DNA of 64,000 nt, from positions 35,436,604 to 35,500,603 of the forward strand of contig NC_067129.1 in NCBI RefSeq assembly GCF_021347895.1. The letters are read 5' to 3'. Source of the DNA: Acanthochromis polyacanthus. Taxonomy: Eukaryota; Chordata; Actinopteri; Pomacentridae. The notes under the pieces were generated by a model, which saw only the letters and a program-made list of their open reading frames with translations, was not told the DNA's origin and made no database searches. Of the stretch, positions 22,010-32,885 are shown in pieces (position 1 is the stretch's first letter; every line of letters starts with the position of its first letter). A program made the translations under genes and the position numbers.

Positions 22010-25000
22010 CCCTATTGGAATGCTAGGGTTTTTTTGTTTTTTTTTTGGTATCTGAAATTTACCAGCACAAAATTAATAAACAGTAGTTAAACCCCTTTAT
22101 ATTCACAAATTGTCTATTAAACAGCAAATATCTATAAAATAATGATTTTTGGATGTGGACATTATATAGCAGTTTTGGCATTTTTAAAAAATGTTGTAAA
22201 TCAATGCATTTTTTTTCAGTGATTTTACTTTAATAATTTATTTGTAATAATTTAACTGAACAGCTCATGGAACATGTAAAAATAATTGTTGAAAAATGAT
22301 TTACTATTTTTCAAAGCATAATATTCATATTTTTCATTTTAGATAACCGCAACTATCTGTAAAATGCAGATTGCCATGCTTGCAACTCTTAAAAAAGACA
22401 GTGGGTTTCATTTTAACAAAAGGTCCGGCCTCATTTCAGACATCACCTGGGAGGGAAGAGTTATTAATCCTGCTGGAACCATTAATGTCTGTCACTATAT
22501 TCTTTAGGTCTTGACTCAGGATAATCAAAGTTGGCTGGAATCATCCTCTGGAGACTAAGAATGTCTGCACAAAATGTCTCTGTTGAGATATTTCAGTTTG
22601 TACCCTCAAGCCATAGAACCCCAGAAAGTCTGCAAACATCAAAAGTATTGATCAGTATTCATGATAAAACACTTAGAGCCTTCATGTGCTGGTGTTGTGT
22701 ATTTTGTAAAAGCTCAGAGCTGCTTTGACGTGGGAGCTAGTGGCAACATTGTATAAAGCCACGTGCTGCAGCGGTGAAGGCATGAAGCTGACAGACTGGC
22801 TGATGACTGACAGCAGAGATGACATCAGCTGCCACTCTGCTGTCTGTTGACGGCTGCAGCAACAACACGGACATGAATGAAAGCTGTGTCCTTGTGCCGC
22901 TACACACAATGTTTCACAATCACACTCTCCAGCAGCGCTGTGTCCTGCAGCAGCTTCAAAACACGCTGAGAGCCGAGCTGAGGGTCCACACACTGCTTCA
23001 GACAAACGCTGTACATACATTATGTATGCACGTTGCATGTGCACACATGAATATGAAGCAGTCTTGTGTTGTGCTTCCATCCAGCTGCTCATTTTGGTAA
23101 AGCAGAGGGAAGCAGCTGGGATTCTAAAGATTATTTTCTGCATCTCCACTGACAATGTGTTCAGTTTTCCCTTTTTGTGGGGTAAAAATAATCCCAACAA
23201 TTGTCATAACCTTTGCTCCAAACTCCAGTCATGGTAAGGATGTGTGTCAACCTGCATCAGATGTCAAGACTGGACACTTTGAGCAGCTTAGAAGGGCTCA
23301 CAAGAGCTCTTGTGTGGAAGATATGATGAAATCAGAAATAAGAAAAAATGAAGTCTTTGTTGCATTCATGCATGGAGATGTTCACTTTACTTCTCTGACG
23401 ACAATCAGGACTTACACGAAGCTGGGAATAGATGAAAGGTTTGAAAGCAGAGTTGTCTAATGCACTTTCTGTAGTTTTTGAGGAAAATGGGGTACAAGTT
23501 TTGTGTTTTTGAGAATGGTCTAACATTCAAAGTGCCACTATATTTGTGTTGTACGTTAGACCACTAAAATCTAGGCCATAAAACATTACAAAAATTATAT
23601 AAAACTCACTTTGGATTCTTGGTGGGTTAGACCACTCTGCTTCTAACCCCCTCAAAACATCTGTGAGTAGAATTCGAACATTTACAAGCTTGGTACCTTC
23701 TACTGGTGATGTCATAAATTGGTGGTTTTTATGTTTAAAAACTCAAATTATTTTAAGTGAAACTGGCTGTTTTTTATGTATATAAAATATTTTTGAATCA
23801 ATCCACTGAGGTGAAAAATGAGCAATCAGATGCTTTTTTGCCTGAACTTTCTGACTTTGTCATGACGGCTGTTTAACTGCACTCCAAACATTCATTAATC
23901 TAGTCCTCACTAGTCACAAGCAAGGTAAAATGATTTTTTCCCTCTTGTTTTGTTGCTCAAGAAACATGTTTTTTTTTCTCCCACTTTGAACACACTTAAA
24001 ATTTCAATGTGACAGAAAAACAGTGTATTTATAATTTAAAAAAAAGTCTGTATATTAAGCAGAAAAGTGGGTTGGACCACTCTGCTTCAAAAACCTTCCT
24101 TTAATACATTAAAAAGAAAAGAAAATCCAACCAAGGACATGTAATTGAATTTAAACTTTACACTACAGGGCTATTCAAATATTCAAAGACAGATTTCTTC
24201 ATGGAAAACACATCTGCATGTAGCTGTCTTAGAGGAAAGAGAAAGAGGAGTTGACATCAAAGATGCACGGATGGAATAATTTTAACAGGAATCTCTCTAA
24301 AATCTTAAAAGTCACTGCAGCGTCTCTCCTGGAAGACATCAAAAATTATCTGAACCTCCCACTGCACTTTCCATCCCAGTGCTATTTTTCCAGTCACATT
24401 TAAGCTGTTTGAAAAGTTTTTTTTGTTTGTTTTTTTAGCATCAAAATCTGCTTTATGTGTTCTTCGGGCCCAGAAGCAACAACTTCTGCAGCTCCAAAAA
24501 ACACAGTAATCACAAATTACATTAGTAGTAAATAGCGCACTGCAGGGAGGTTTGCGAGGGAGCTGAACTGGACTGGCTAAAATTAAATTAAATTAAATGG
24601 ATAAAGGTTTCCGAGAAAGAATAACAATACAGGAACCTGTGATAGATGAACACAATAAAGAGTGGATGTTAAATTAACTGCTGCTGCACATGTCCTCCGC
24701 GCCCTTGATGAGTCGTTTAGAAGAGTGGCACTGAAATTACCTCAACGGTGTCCACATCCTCCATCCACCTGCTGCAGTATCAGCTGCTTCATCGTTCTGC
24801 TGCTTTTCTTCTTTTTTATTTTTGGCTTTTATTGCCCCACTGGTTGTCTCTAAAAGCTGAATCTTTCAATAAATCCATGTTGGCAGCAGTAAATATAGTT
24901 TTTCTCTCCTCTCTCTGCCGGCTGGATACCAGATACTCGACTGCTGCTTGTGGAATCCAGATGTAATTAAACACAGATCGAAACTTAATATAAAGGCACA

Positions 25001-25313
25001 CACTGTTAAATAAAATCTGTAAAATGTCACTCATGATAGTCTGGCAGCATGTGAGAGGGGAGTTTTTAAAACCAGTAGAATTGTGAAAACTGTGGGAAAA
25101 AAAACTGCAAATATCTGTAAAGTACTTGAATTTTCCTCTGGATTAATAAAGTACAGAAATAAAATTATTATTACAATTTCAGCATTTTTAAATAATACAC
25201 CAACATGGAAATTAATACATTGTCTTTCTGTAATTTAACAACTCAGGGAAATGTAAAAAATAGTAGAAAAATTCCCTTAATATTTATATTTTTTAAAATA
25301 ACAAATGTCTGTA
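22010..25313. other. No gene recognised; scattered GTTRGACCACTCTGCTTC motif
   Basis: AT-rich DNA. A 172-codon minus frame at 22682-23200 is Cys/Ser-rich without family features and is rejected as a gene. A motif near GTTAGACCACTCTGCTTC occurs at about 23625 and 24069 and in shortened form at about 23553. Confidence 0.5.

Positions 25314-25368
<55 letters not shown>
25314..25368. repeat. (TA)n(TG)n microsatellite
   Basis: About 13 TA units followed by about 14 TG units, directly left of the TTAA-flanked element. Confidence 0.97.
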
Positions 25369-25371
<3 letters not shown>

Positions 25372-25721
25372 ATTTAAAGCTCGTGTCCAGAGTTTGAATC
25401 GCAGCGTCTCCCAAAACACTATTGGTCAAACCCTCCCTCTGATTTCGCCCCTTTATTTGTGCATGCGTGCAGTACCTGAGAGGGGTGCCCGGAGTGCTGC
25501 AGCATCTTGCCTGTTTTGCTGTTTTCCACTCTTCTACATTTAGTACATTTAGTAAATAATAAAGGGATTACGTTATAATTCTGTACTGAGTCTAACTTGT
25601 CCTAATACCAAAATAACATGAATCTGCTAGGACGAACGAGTAAAGTTTCAATATGTGATTACACTCGTGTATCCCTCTCGATGACGTTGTTTATCAAACT
25701 GTGCATTTACGCGTGTATATG

Positions 25722-25751
25722 TAAATTTCTCCTTTGTGAGATAAATAAAGT

Positions 25752-25782
<31 letters not shown>

Positions 25783-25785
25783 TAC
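25722..25785 (+). mobile_element. LINE 3' tail only (same family as 4671-7939)
   Basis: TAAATTTCTCCTTTGTGAGA, AATAAAGTCTATC and (TTATC)n match 7888-7936. This is an extreme 5' truncation, about 64 bp. Confidence 0.85.
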
Positions 25786-25808
25786 ATTGTTTATTTATTT
25801 CTATCTAG

Positions 25809-25993
25809 AGTTCAGAATTGCATGACTCCTCTGACGAAGAGTATGTCCCAGACGCCCCAGCATCTTCCTCCAGAGGTCGGGCATCTAAACGAAGCCATCA
25901 GGCGGGCTATGGAGGCCGTGGTCGGGGAGCGACGCGAGCACCCCAAGCCAAAAAACGTCCTGCAGTCTCTTGGCCTGGCAAGCCGTGGGATTG
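25809..25993 (+). pseudogene. Exon-like segment inside the TTAA transposon
   Basis: It is preceded by a pyrimidine tract and CTAG (25805-25808) and followed by G|GTAAC (25994), i.e. acceptor and donor in place. One frame has no stop across it and reads ELHDSSDEEYVPDAPASSS then RGRASKRSHQAGYGGRGRG and KKRPAVSWPGKPWDW: acidic, then Gly/Arg-rich. This resembles the disordered N-terminal part of proteins carried by fish DNA transposons, but I do not recognise the family. It may be a surviving exon of the autonomous parent or a captured host exon. Confidence 0.45.
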
Positions 25994-26657
25994 GTAACTT
26001 TTCTGGAAGTTGCTGATCCCTGATGCTCTCTCCTCCACAAGCAAAACAAATGTGCGCGCAGTTGCGTAGTGCGTAGCTCGCCCATCTCTGCATGGGCTTG
26101 CTTGCTGTGCGCGTAACCGTTGATTGACAGCATGACAAAGCGGAAGCTCGAACTTGATTGGTCGGCAGCGACCTGCGCTTTTTGGAATAACATGGGGGTC
26201 TATGAGAGGAAGGCGGAGCTCATGAATAAATTTTGATATCGCATCATACTAACATTATATTATAGTATCGAACTAGACTAACACATTTAAGCTTTGTTAA
26301 ACAATGATACATAAATTGAAAACAAACGGAAACTCCGGACACGAGCTTTAAGTACAGTAAAATTTTGTCATCAAAAATTGTAAAAGCCAAAGTGCTTTAG
26401 GGGCCGTTTATACGAGGACCATCTTAACAGAAAACGCAAAAGTGGCGTCTTGTCATTTCACGTTTAGACGAGCGGTTTTGAAGGAAATCTGCGTATATAC
26501 GGTGACTCTATAGTGTGTGGAATTCGATTGGATATGCATGCCAGGCAGCTGGGTGGCGCTGTGATAAAACTCTGCTATGTCTACGCGCATGCTTACTATC
26601 TCCCTTTTCGGATCTCTGCCGCGGTAAATGTTCATGAATGGAATCTGTACAGATTCT

Positions 26658-27105
26658 TTACTCTCAAAAAACATTATTTTCCCCCTGACAGAAGATTCTG
26701 TTATGTTTGGTGTGTTTAAAGATGACAAGAATCTAGAATTTATGCTGAATGTTTTATTGCTTTTAGGAAAATTCTTTATTCACAAATGCACGTACTTTAA
26801 ATCTAGACCCTGTTTTACTCACTGGAAGAATGAGTTCTTACCTTTTTGTAAATCTTTAAAATTAATTGAAAATAGGAAAGCCCTTCACTTGTTTTCTTTA
26901 TTAGATAAATTTGATTTAATTTAAAAGTCCCTTCACAAATTTATTTTTTATCTATCTCTTTCTCTTTTTCTTCTTCCTTCTCTCTCCCTCCTTTCCTTTT
27001 CTATTTGGAATTACTCTGATTGCTCGATCTGTGATGGAAGTTCGTTAATGATGATGATCATATGTGCCTTGTTTGTTTGTGTATACTGTTCTAAATAAAA
27101 AAAAA
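26658..27105 (+). mobile_element. L1-type LINE 3' end (plus strand)
   Basis: It encodes the last ~75 residues of an L1 ORF2 (KNLEFMLNVLLLLGKFFIHK, then FTHWKNEF) up to the stop at 26922-26924, then 3' UTR and AATAAAAAAAAA. It is flanked by a 14-bp duplication TCTGTACAGATTCT (26644-26657 and 27106-27119). It is severely 5' truncated. Confidence 0.85.
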
Positions 27106-27143
27106 TCTGTACAGATTCTGTACGTTTGTTGGTACGACTCCTG

Positions 27144-28232
27144 TAGTTTTTTTTTTTTTTAATTGAACAGTGAATAGAACAAAGCAGTTCAACACAGAGA
27201 CAAAAAAACAAATAAAGAAAAGTATTGCCAGGGGGTCACAAATAAGAAACAGATTACAGAAAAACATTAAATGCATTACACAAATGTACAGTTTTAATGG
27301 CTTTAGTGTTAGTGGAGTTCTTAATAGTGTAGATATACTGTTTGGTTTCGTTTTGGAAGAGAAAAAAAACAAGGGTTTTTATTTATATATCTGCATTTAT
27401 GAATATGAAATTTAGCTAGTAAAATGATGAGGTTAATTATATAATACTGTCTGCTTTTGGAAGGAGTAAAAGAAGTGTAACCAAACAGTATATTTTCAAA
27501 ACAAAGAGTAAAACTGTTGTCAATAGACGTAGAAATAAAATGACAAACATCTTTCCAGAAATCATTTGAAACAGGGCAAGACCAAAATAAATGAAAATTA
27601 TCTTCAGAGCATTTTGAACAGAAAGAGCAGTTAGTATCAATATGTTTTCCAAAACGCTGTAAAAGAAATATTTTAGAAGGATAAATTTTATGAATTAATT
27701 TAAAAGACACTTCTTTTATTTTGTTGTTAATCAAATATTTAGTTGGTAAGATCCAAATTTTTTCCAGTCAAGATTAGATAATAGCTTATTCCAATAAAAC
27801 ATTACATAAGGAAGAGACACTATGTCCCTTTGAAACAAAGTGCGTATGAAACTATTGCTGTTACGTGTTGTTGAGAAACAAATCCTACCTACTTCGCTCT
27901 TAGATGGATCCAGAGGCAAGGGAGCTGGTATCTGGTTCACTGAGCCTCTAAATAATAAAGAAACACCAGCAGGAATTGCATTAATAATTATGTTAAATTC
28001 CTCAGCAGAGATTGAAATGGTGTGTTTTGAAATAAAATCTTCATATGTGAGTAATAAACCGTTGGAGTCAAACAGCTGGTGAACCAGTAATATATTATGA
28101 GAAAACCAGGCAGGGTAAAATAAAGATTTGTTTCTATATGTTATGTCTTTGTTATTCCATATGTAATATCTATGTGGAGAGAAGTTGTGTTTATATATTT
28201 GGGACCATGAAAGAAGCATCTGTTTATGGAAA
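27144..28232 (-). mobile_element. L1-type LINE 3' end (minus strand), ORF2 C terminus frameshifted
   Basis: The poly(A) tail appears as poly(T) at 27147-27160. Minus-strand coding: 28255-27731 and 27734-27321 overlap in two frames. The second has the CCHC-like end of L1 ORF2 (CSFCSKCSEDNFHLFWSCP, DFWKDV) and NLIILLAKFHIHKCRY, the same terminal block as the plus-strand copy. The insertion is flanked by GGTACGACTCCTG (27131-27143, 28233-28245). One frameshift near 27731; 5' truncated. Confidence 0.85.
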
Positions 28233-28617
28233 GGTACGACTCCTGCAGTGTACATAGAGCTGCCAGAGTTGCTTGAAGGTAGGAAGGATGGAAATAATCA
28301 CACATCTTTGTTTACGTCCTTGTACCGGCCGGCAAACGAAAGCACGTATGTGACGTAATCGTGTTCGCGACGTGGTCAGATCTCGGCAAAGTTTTGCGTT
28401 TTGCTGTTTAGACGGAAACGTAACGGCGGAGCGTTTTCTACTTTTCCACTCTGGAGGCCGGTTTCAAATTTTTGCGTTTTCAAGCCCCCAAAACGCCGTC
28501 CTCGTATAAACGGTAGGGTGTTTTGCTGAAATATTTTGCCGTTTTCACCTGCAAGCGTCCTCGTGTAAACGGCCCCTCAGTGTGAAAATTATTAGTTGTT
28601 TAAGAATTTGGCCATAA

Positions 28618-29151
28618 TGTCATGGCTTCTCTCTCTCCTGCTCGGCGCTCTGGCACAGCTGGCTCGAATGAACAAACGAGCACAGCTGCTCACAATGAGC
28701 AATTCAGCTCAGTATAAAGCCTGGCTCTCTTCCCTGCTCCAGTGCTGGTTCATTGCCTCATACCACAGGCTTCATGTGACATGCTGCTCATGCACGCTGC
28801 TACCTGGACTCAACTTCCCCTTTGGATTACCTTGCCTGCTTCCCCGCCCTGGCCACACTCTGTCTGCTCCACTGTCTTCGCCACGTCCCCACTGCCAGCT
28901 CCTTCAGCTCTGCCCCCCCACCTCGTCTCCCCTGGACACTTGTGAGTCACCTTTTCCCCGTTAGCTCAGCTTTTGTTTTAGTTTAGCCCCCACCACGGCC
29001 AAGAGCCGTCCTTTTTAGTTTCCCCATTCAGTTAATTCCCTGAGCCTCCTCCAAAGAGTGATTTTTGTGTTTTGTTATTAAATTCTTTATTAATTCACCC
29101 ACCTGCCTGTTTTGCCTGCTGCTTGGGTTAACACCACCCGTGTTTGCGATT
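28618..29151 (+). mobile_element. Solo LTR, TGTCATGGC family
   Basis: It starts TGTCATGGCTTCTC and ends within CCTGCCTGTTTTGCCTGCTG and the CACCACCCGTG block. CATAA lies on both sides (28613-28617, 29152-29156), a 5-bp duplication. A related LTR lies reversed at 36343-36903, sharing the CGCCTGCCTG/TGCTTGGGTT end and CATGGC start. No internal sequence: product of LTR-LTR recombination. Confidence 0.75.
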
Positions 29152-29156
29152 CATAA

Positions 29157-29979
29157 AGCAGAAAGAGATCCAGATCTATAGCTGGTCTCTCAAAAAAAGG
29201 AAAAAAAAAAAGGATCGATTGATTCTCTGTGCAGCAACTCTGACGCATTCCTTAAATTCTTAGAAGTGCAGCCTTTTCTCTTTTTGTGTCCTCGGTGAAC
29301 GTGCCGCCTAGAAACACTGCTGAGTGCTCTTTAGCCTTCTGCCAGGGAGAAGAATAGCTCTGACAAGGTGACTGCCTCCACAGAAAAGAATTCAAATCAA
29401 ACCTCTGGAGTCACAGGCTTGTTCAGATGACAACGGACCAAATGGCAGGCAGGAAAATTTGCACTCAGTATTGTCATCTATTTTATTTATTCAGTGCAGG
29501 ACTGCAGTAGCTTAGATTGCAGCAGACCAGAAGTAAATGGTGTGAAAAATGTGAACTTACTCTATATTCTGCTTTAAATCTAATATGTCTCTAGTTGGTG
29601 AAATATTTAATTTCTCTGATATTTTCGTGGTGGTATGGAAAGACTACAGTCAGCAGGCCTAAAGTCTGTAATTATTCTGCCCAGTGAACACCTGTAAAGT
29701 CCCAGGATGGTGGTAAAGCTGTTTTTGAGGCTTTTAAAACTGCTATTAAAAGGTGCCTGGCCTCCATCTCATGTCCGATTCAAGACTGAGTGATTCTATC
29801 ATAATTCAAAAGAACCTGAGTGTTCCAAATTAACATGAAATGCCCATCAAATGCTTTAACAGCAGCAGAATACTACTACAAACAAGAAAAAACAATACAT
29901 GCAACTTGATGGCAACACCTTTGACCAATTGCACTTGAAGCACTTTTTGCACTTACTACAGGTTTTTCCTTATGTCTGA
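29157..29979. other. No gene recognised
   Basis: Non-coding DNA to the right of the solo LTR; an A/G-rich run at about 29190-29215. Confidence 0.5.
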
Positions 29980-30034
29980 ATTCTTGCTTGTGTTGTACGT
30001 CGCTTTGGACAAAAGCGTCTGCTAAATGAAATTG
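29980..30034 (+). mobile_element. SINE 3' domain remnant
   Basis: GTACGTCGCTTTGGACAAAA and GCGTCTGCTAAATGAA form the conserved 3' block shared by many fish tRNA-type SINEs; the head is missing or too diverged. Confidence 0.65.
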
Positions 30035-30414
30035 TAGAAAAGCATTCAGAGCACAGCACCCTGCCAAGGCTGCTCAGTCGTCGTATCATGTAATGGCTGA
30101 AATCTTGAAAAAGTTTCACGACAACATAGAATGTGGCCACTTAATATAGGTGTACCCACAAACAAAAGGACCTTGCGCTGAGCACAGCCGTGTGTTATGC
30201 ATGTGTACATTATGTACAGATACTGAATCGCATGACATAAATATGTAGCGGCAGGAATTGATGGGACTCGGAAACAGCTCTACAATTTAATCAATTGTTC
30301 CTTGTATCATTTCCAATGGATAAGTCCACATCGGTGGATTTGTAGTAGGATCGTGATCATCAGCAGGCAGCTGAAGTAGTGTTCACTTGTCATAGTTACA
30401 GTAATGCTGTGCCG

Positions 30415-30630
30415 CTATCTTTCAATGACACAGAAATCTTTAACATATCTGTGGATCCAGACTATAAGGTGCATCACTGCCAAAATCTAATCACTTGGTC
30501 CTTGTGTCATTTCTGACTTTCCCTGAAAATTTCATCCAAATCCATTTGTCTGTTCTTGAGTAATATTGCCAACAGACAGGCAAACGTACACTGATTGTCA
30601 CATAACTCTGCCGTTCCTTGGTGGAGTAAC
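30415..30630 (+). repeat. Interspersed repeat ending GTTCCTTGGTGGAG (probably a non-LTR 3' end)
   Basis: CCTGAAAATTTCATCCAAAT, GTTCTTGAGTAATATTGCCA and TTCCTTGGTGGAGTAAC are blocks I recognise as a widespread repeat tail in animal genomes; no family name is claimed. Confidence 0.4.
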
Positions 30631-31000
30631 AACCTGTGTTTCCTCTTAGGTGATACTCTGCTAATGTGTTTTTTATTGCTTTATTGTTTACTGTGTTGTT
30701 TTTTTCTCTATCACTGTCTGTTGAATTAATGTGTTTTTCTGTTTTGGTAAAGTAAAACAACCTCCAGCAGCATGTCTCATTAAATGGTTCTTTGTTTATT
30801 AACTCGGCGTATCTATTAAATTGGCAACAGAGTGAGCAAAGCTGATAGGAAAGCAGAAGAAATTCAGTGCCATCTTCGATTTCACACCTTTCTGTGTTGC
30901 AGGAATTTGTGCTTATGTCTCTCGCACCTGTGTGACTTTGTTTTTTCAACATCCAACAGGGTCGAAAACTGATAGTGAGGTCTGATGGCTGTGTAGAACT

Positions 31001-31038
<38 letters not shown>

Positions 31039-31584
31039 CTAGGTCAAGTCAATGCTACACTCTCTGCTAATTGCTGCTGTAAGTTTAAGACTCGCATCTA
31101 CAAACTGCACCTTTGGTCTTGTAAGTACTGACCAGCCATTCATTTCCTAAATAAGTCTTGTGGCATTTGTTTCGAATAGCTGCACTTGCAATTCTTTCGT
31201 CACAGTAAATCTTTAATGCATTTATTGCGATTTTTTTTTCCAGATAAATGTGCCAAATGATGCGACTGTATTTTTAAGTACATTTTGGTACTGAGAGAAG
31301 AAATCCATGTAGTTTAGACTATGTTTTAATTGTGGAAGCAGCAGCCTTTAAAAAGTGAAGCCAACTCTGAAAGTGCCCTGTTTCTTTTGAAAAGTCAGCA
31401 GGGGGCAACTCCTCTGAAGTCTGTTTGTATAGACCTCTCAGAAAATGATAACAATTCTACTTGGATTTATTACCTCAGCATTCTAATTAGAAAGCTAGGT
31501 CTAAGACTTTTCTTTTTGGTAAATCTTATAGGTGGCTTAGGTGACAATAAATCATCCATACATGATGCTGCTGTAGGCTCAGGC
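30631..31584. other. No gene recognised; contains (TA)n at 31004-31035
   Basis: A 16-unit TA microsatellite is the only clear object; the minus frame 30491-30952 overlaps the preceding repeat and is rejected. Confidence 0.6.
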
Positions 31585-31592
31585 AGAGCTCT

Positions 31593-32877
31593 AGAGATAG
31601 TAAGAGTTGCGACACTCATGCTCTCGCAGCGGGGCGGTCACGTGGTTCATGTAAGCCTGAATAGTTCGAAACAGGCAGCGCTGTCATTTCTTTCTATGGG
31701 ACTGAGAGCGGCGATTTCACGGTAAAAAAGGAATAAAATCACACCTCCAAGTACTTGTTTGATTATTAATTCATTGGAGTATGTATGTAAATGTCAGTTT
31801 TACATTTTGAGCCGTAAGGTGACATATTAAAGACACTTTTGGGGTTTTGGAGGGAATGTTTTACATTCGTGTTAGCATGGAAAATCGACTTTTACACAGA
31901 AATGTAAGATGATTGAAGATGTTAATTTTTGCCCAGCTGGATTATTGTATTTCCAGACAATGTCTATATTTCTCTGATTCACTTACCCGTAGTCTGGAAG
32001 TTATTGAAAAGCAGAGTAACAACAGTCCATTCAGCAGATAGTGTCCAGCCACTTCTGATGAGGCAGGAGTTGACTCACTATAACCATTTTAAGACATACA
32101 CAAAATATATATTCAAGAATAACAACTCCTTATGCTTTGATGAATGAAATAGTATGTTTTATTGACAATGGGAGAAACAATGAGGGTCTTCGTGTCTTCA
32201 GTGAGGGCTCTCGGGATACTGGCAGATAGATAGATACGATAGATATTAATAAATATATTTGTTAAATACTTACAAGTATAAGTTTATGCATTATAAAGGG
32301 TCTCATATAAAGGACGTAGTCTTGACAATTAAAAAGAGGTAGCGATGTAGCTAGGTAGCTTTCAAAGAACAGCTAACAAGCACATGGCAATGCCTGAAAG
32401 TCGGTCATCTGCCAATATTCACAAATACAGATAAATGTATGCACCACAAAGGGCTTCTGATATAATATAAAGACGTTAAAATTAAAAAGAGGTAGCGACT
32501 CATCAACAATTAATCCGTCAATATATCCCTGGAGATAACTTCACAGCTAACAGCAGAGTCGAGCTAAAAAAAGTAGCAGAAATTCGGTCGTCTACCAAGA
32601 TAAAAATATATACAATTATGCTGCGCAAATACAAATAAAGCTCAGCATATGCATCATAAAGAGCCTCTGATAAAATATAGGCAGTTGACAATTCAAAAGA
32701 GGTAGGCATTTCATCAACTTACCTCCACATATACTCAACGACCTGCAGTGCAAATGAACGGTGGCTATCACTGTCGAAGCGGTGCTTGGAACTAAACAAG
32801 CCTCCACAACCCGGAAGTAGACCGAAAGAAAGCGTACAACGGCACCCTATGGGAGTGTCGCAACTCTTACTATCTCT
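31593..32877. mobile_element. 1285-bp TIR element with 8-bp target duplication and internal tandem repeats
   Basis: The 25-bp ends AGAGATAGTAAGAGTTGCGA(CACTC) are perfectly inverted. Flanks AGAGCTCT (31585-31592) and AGGGCTCT (32878-32885) differ at one of 8 positions. hAT-type is likely from the 8-bp duplication. No coding sequence; the middle is built from three diverged tandem units. Confidence 0.82.
32240..32720. repeat. Three diverged tandem units of about 160-200 bp
   Basis: The block AATTAAAAAGAGGTAGCGA occurs at about 32327 and 32487, and as AATTCAAAAGAGGTAGGCAT near 32689. Each is preceded by ATGCA(T/C)...ATAAAG and TCTGATA-like sequence and followed by AACAGCTAACA-like sequence. 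Confidence 0.7.
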
Positions 32878-32885
32878 AGGGCTCT

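Larger units (their letters stand above)
25378..26347. mobile_element. Non-autonomous DNA transposon with TTAA target site (piggyBac- or Kolobok-like)
   Basis: Ends: AGCTCGTGTCCAGAGTTT on the left and, reversed, AGCTCGTGTCCGGAGTTT on the right, each flanked by TTAA (25374-25377, 26348-26351). TTAA duplication is the signature of piggyBac and Kolobok. Inside are a LINE tail (25722-25785) and a spliced-looking exon (25809-25993). Confidence 0.85.
26399..28577. mobile_element. TIR element (AGGGGCCGTTTA ends) carrying two L1 fragments
   Basis: The left end AGGGGCCGTTTATACGAGGA and the reversed right end AGGGGCCGTTTACACGAGGA. Subterminal regions share AAAACGC and CGTTT-rich blocks. Removing the two L1 insertions leaves about 600 bp of non-coding MITE. 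No clean target duplication was found; hAT-type is the likeliest class from the ends. Confidence 0.7.

Noticed and set aside
22682..23200. 172-codon minus-strand frame as a gene
   Set aside because: Cys/Ser/His-rich with no domain, start context or neighbours; most likely a chance frame.
30491..30952. 153-codon minus-strand frame as a gene
   Set aside because: It overlaps an interspersed repeat and shows no family features.
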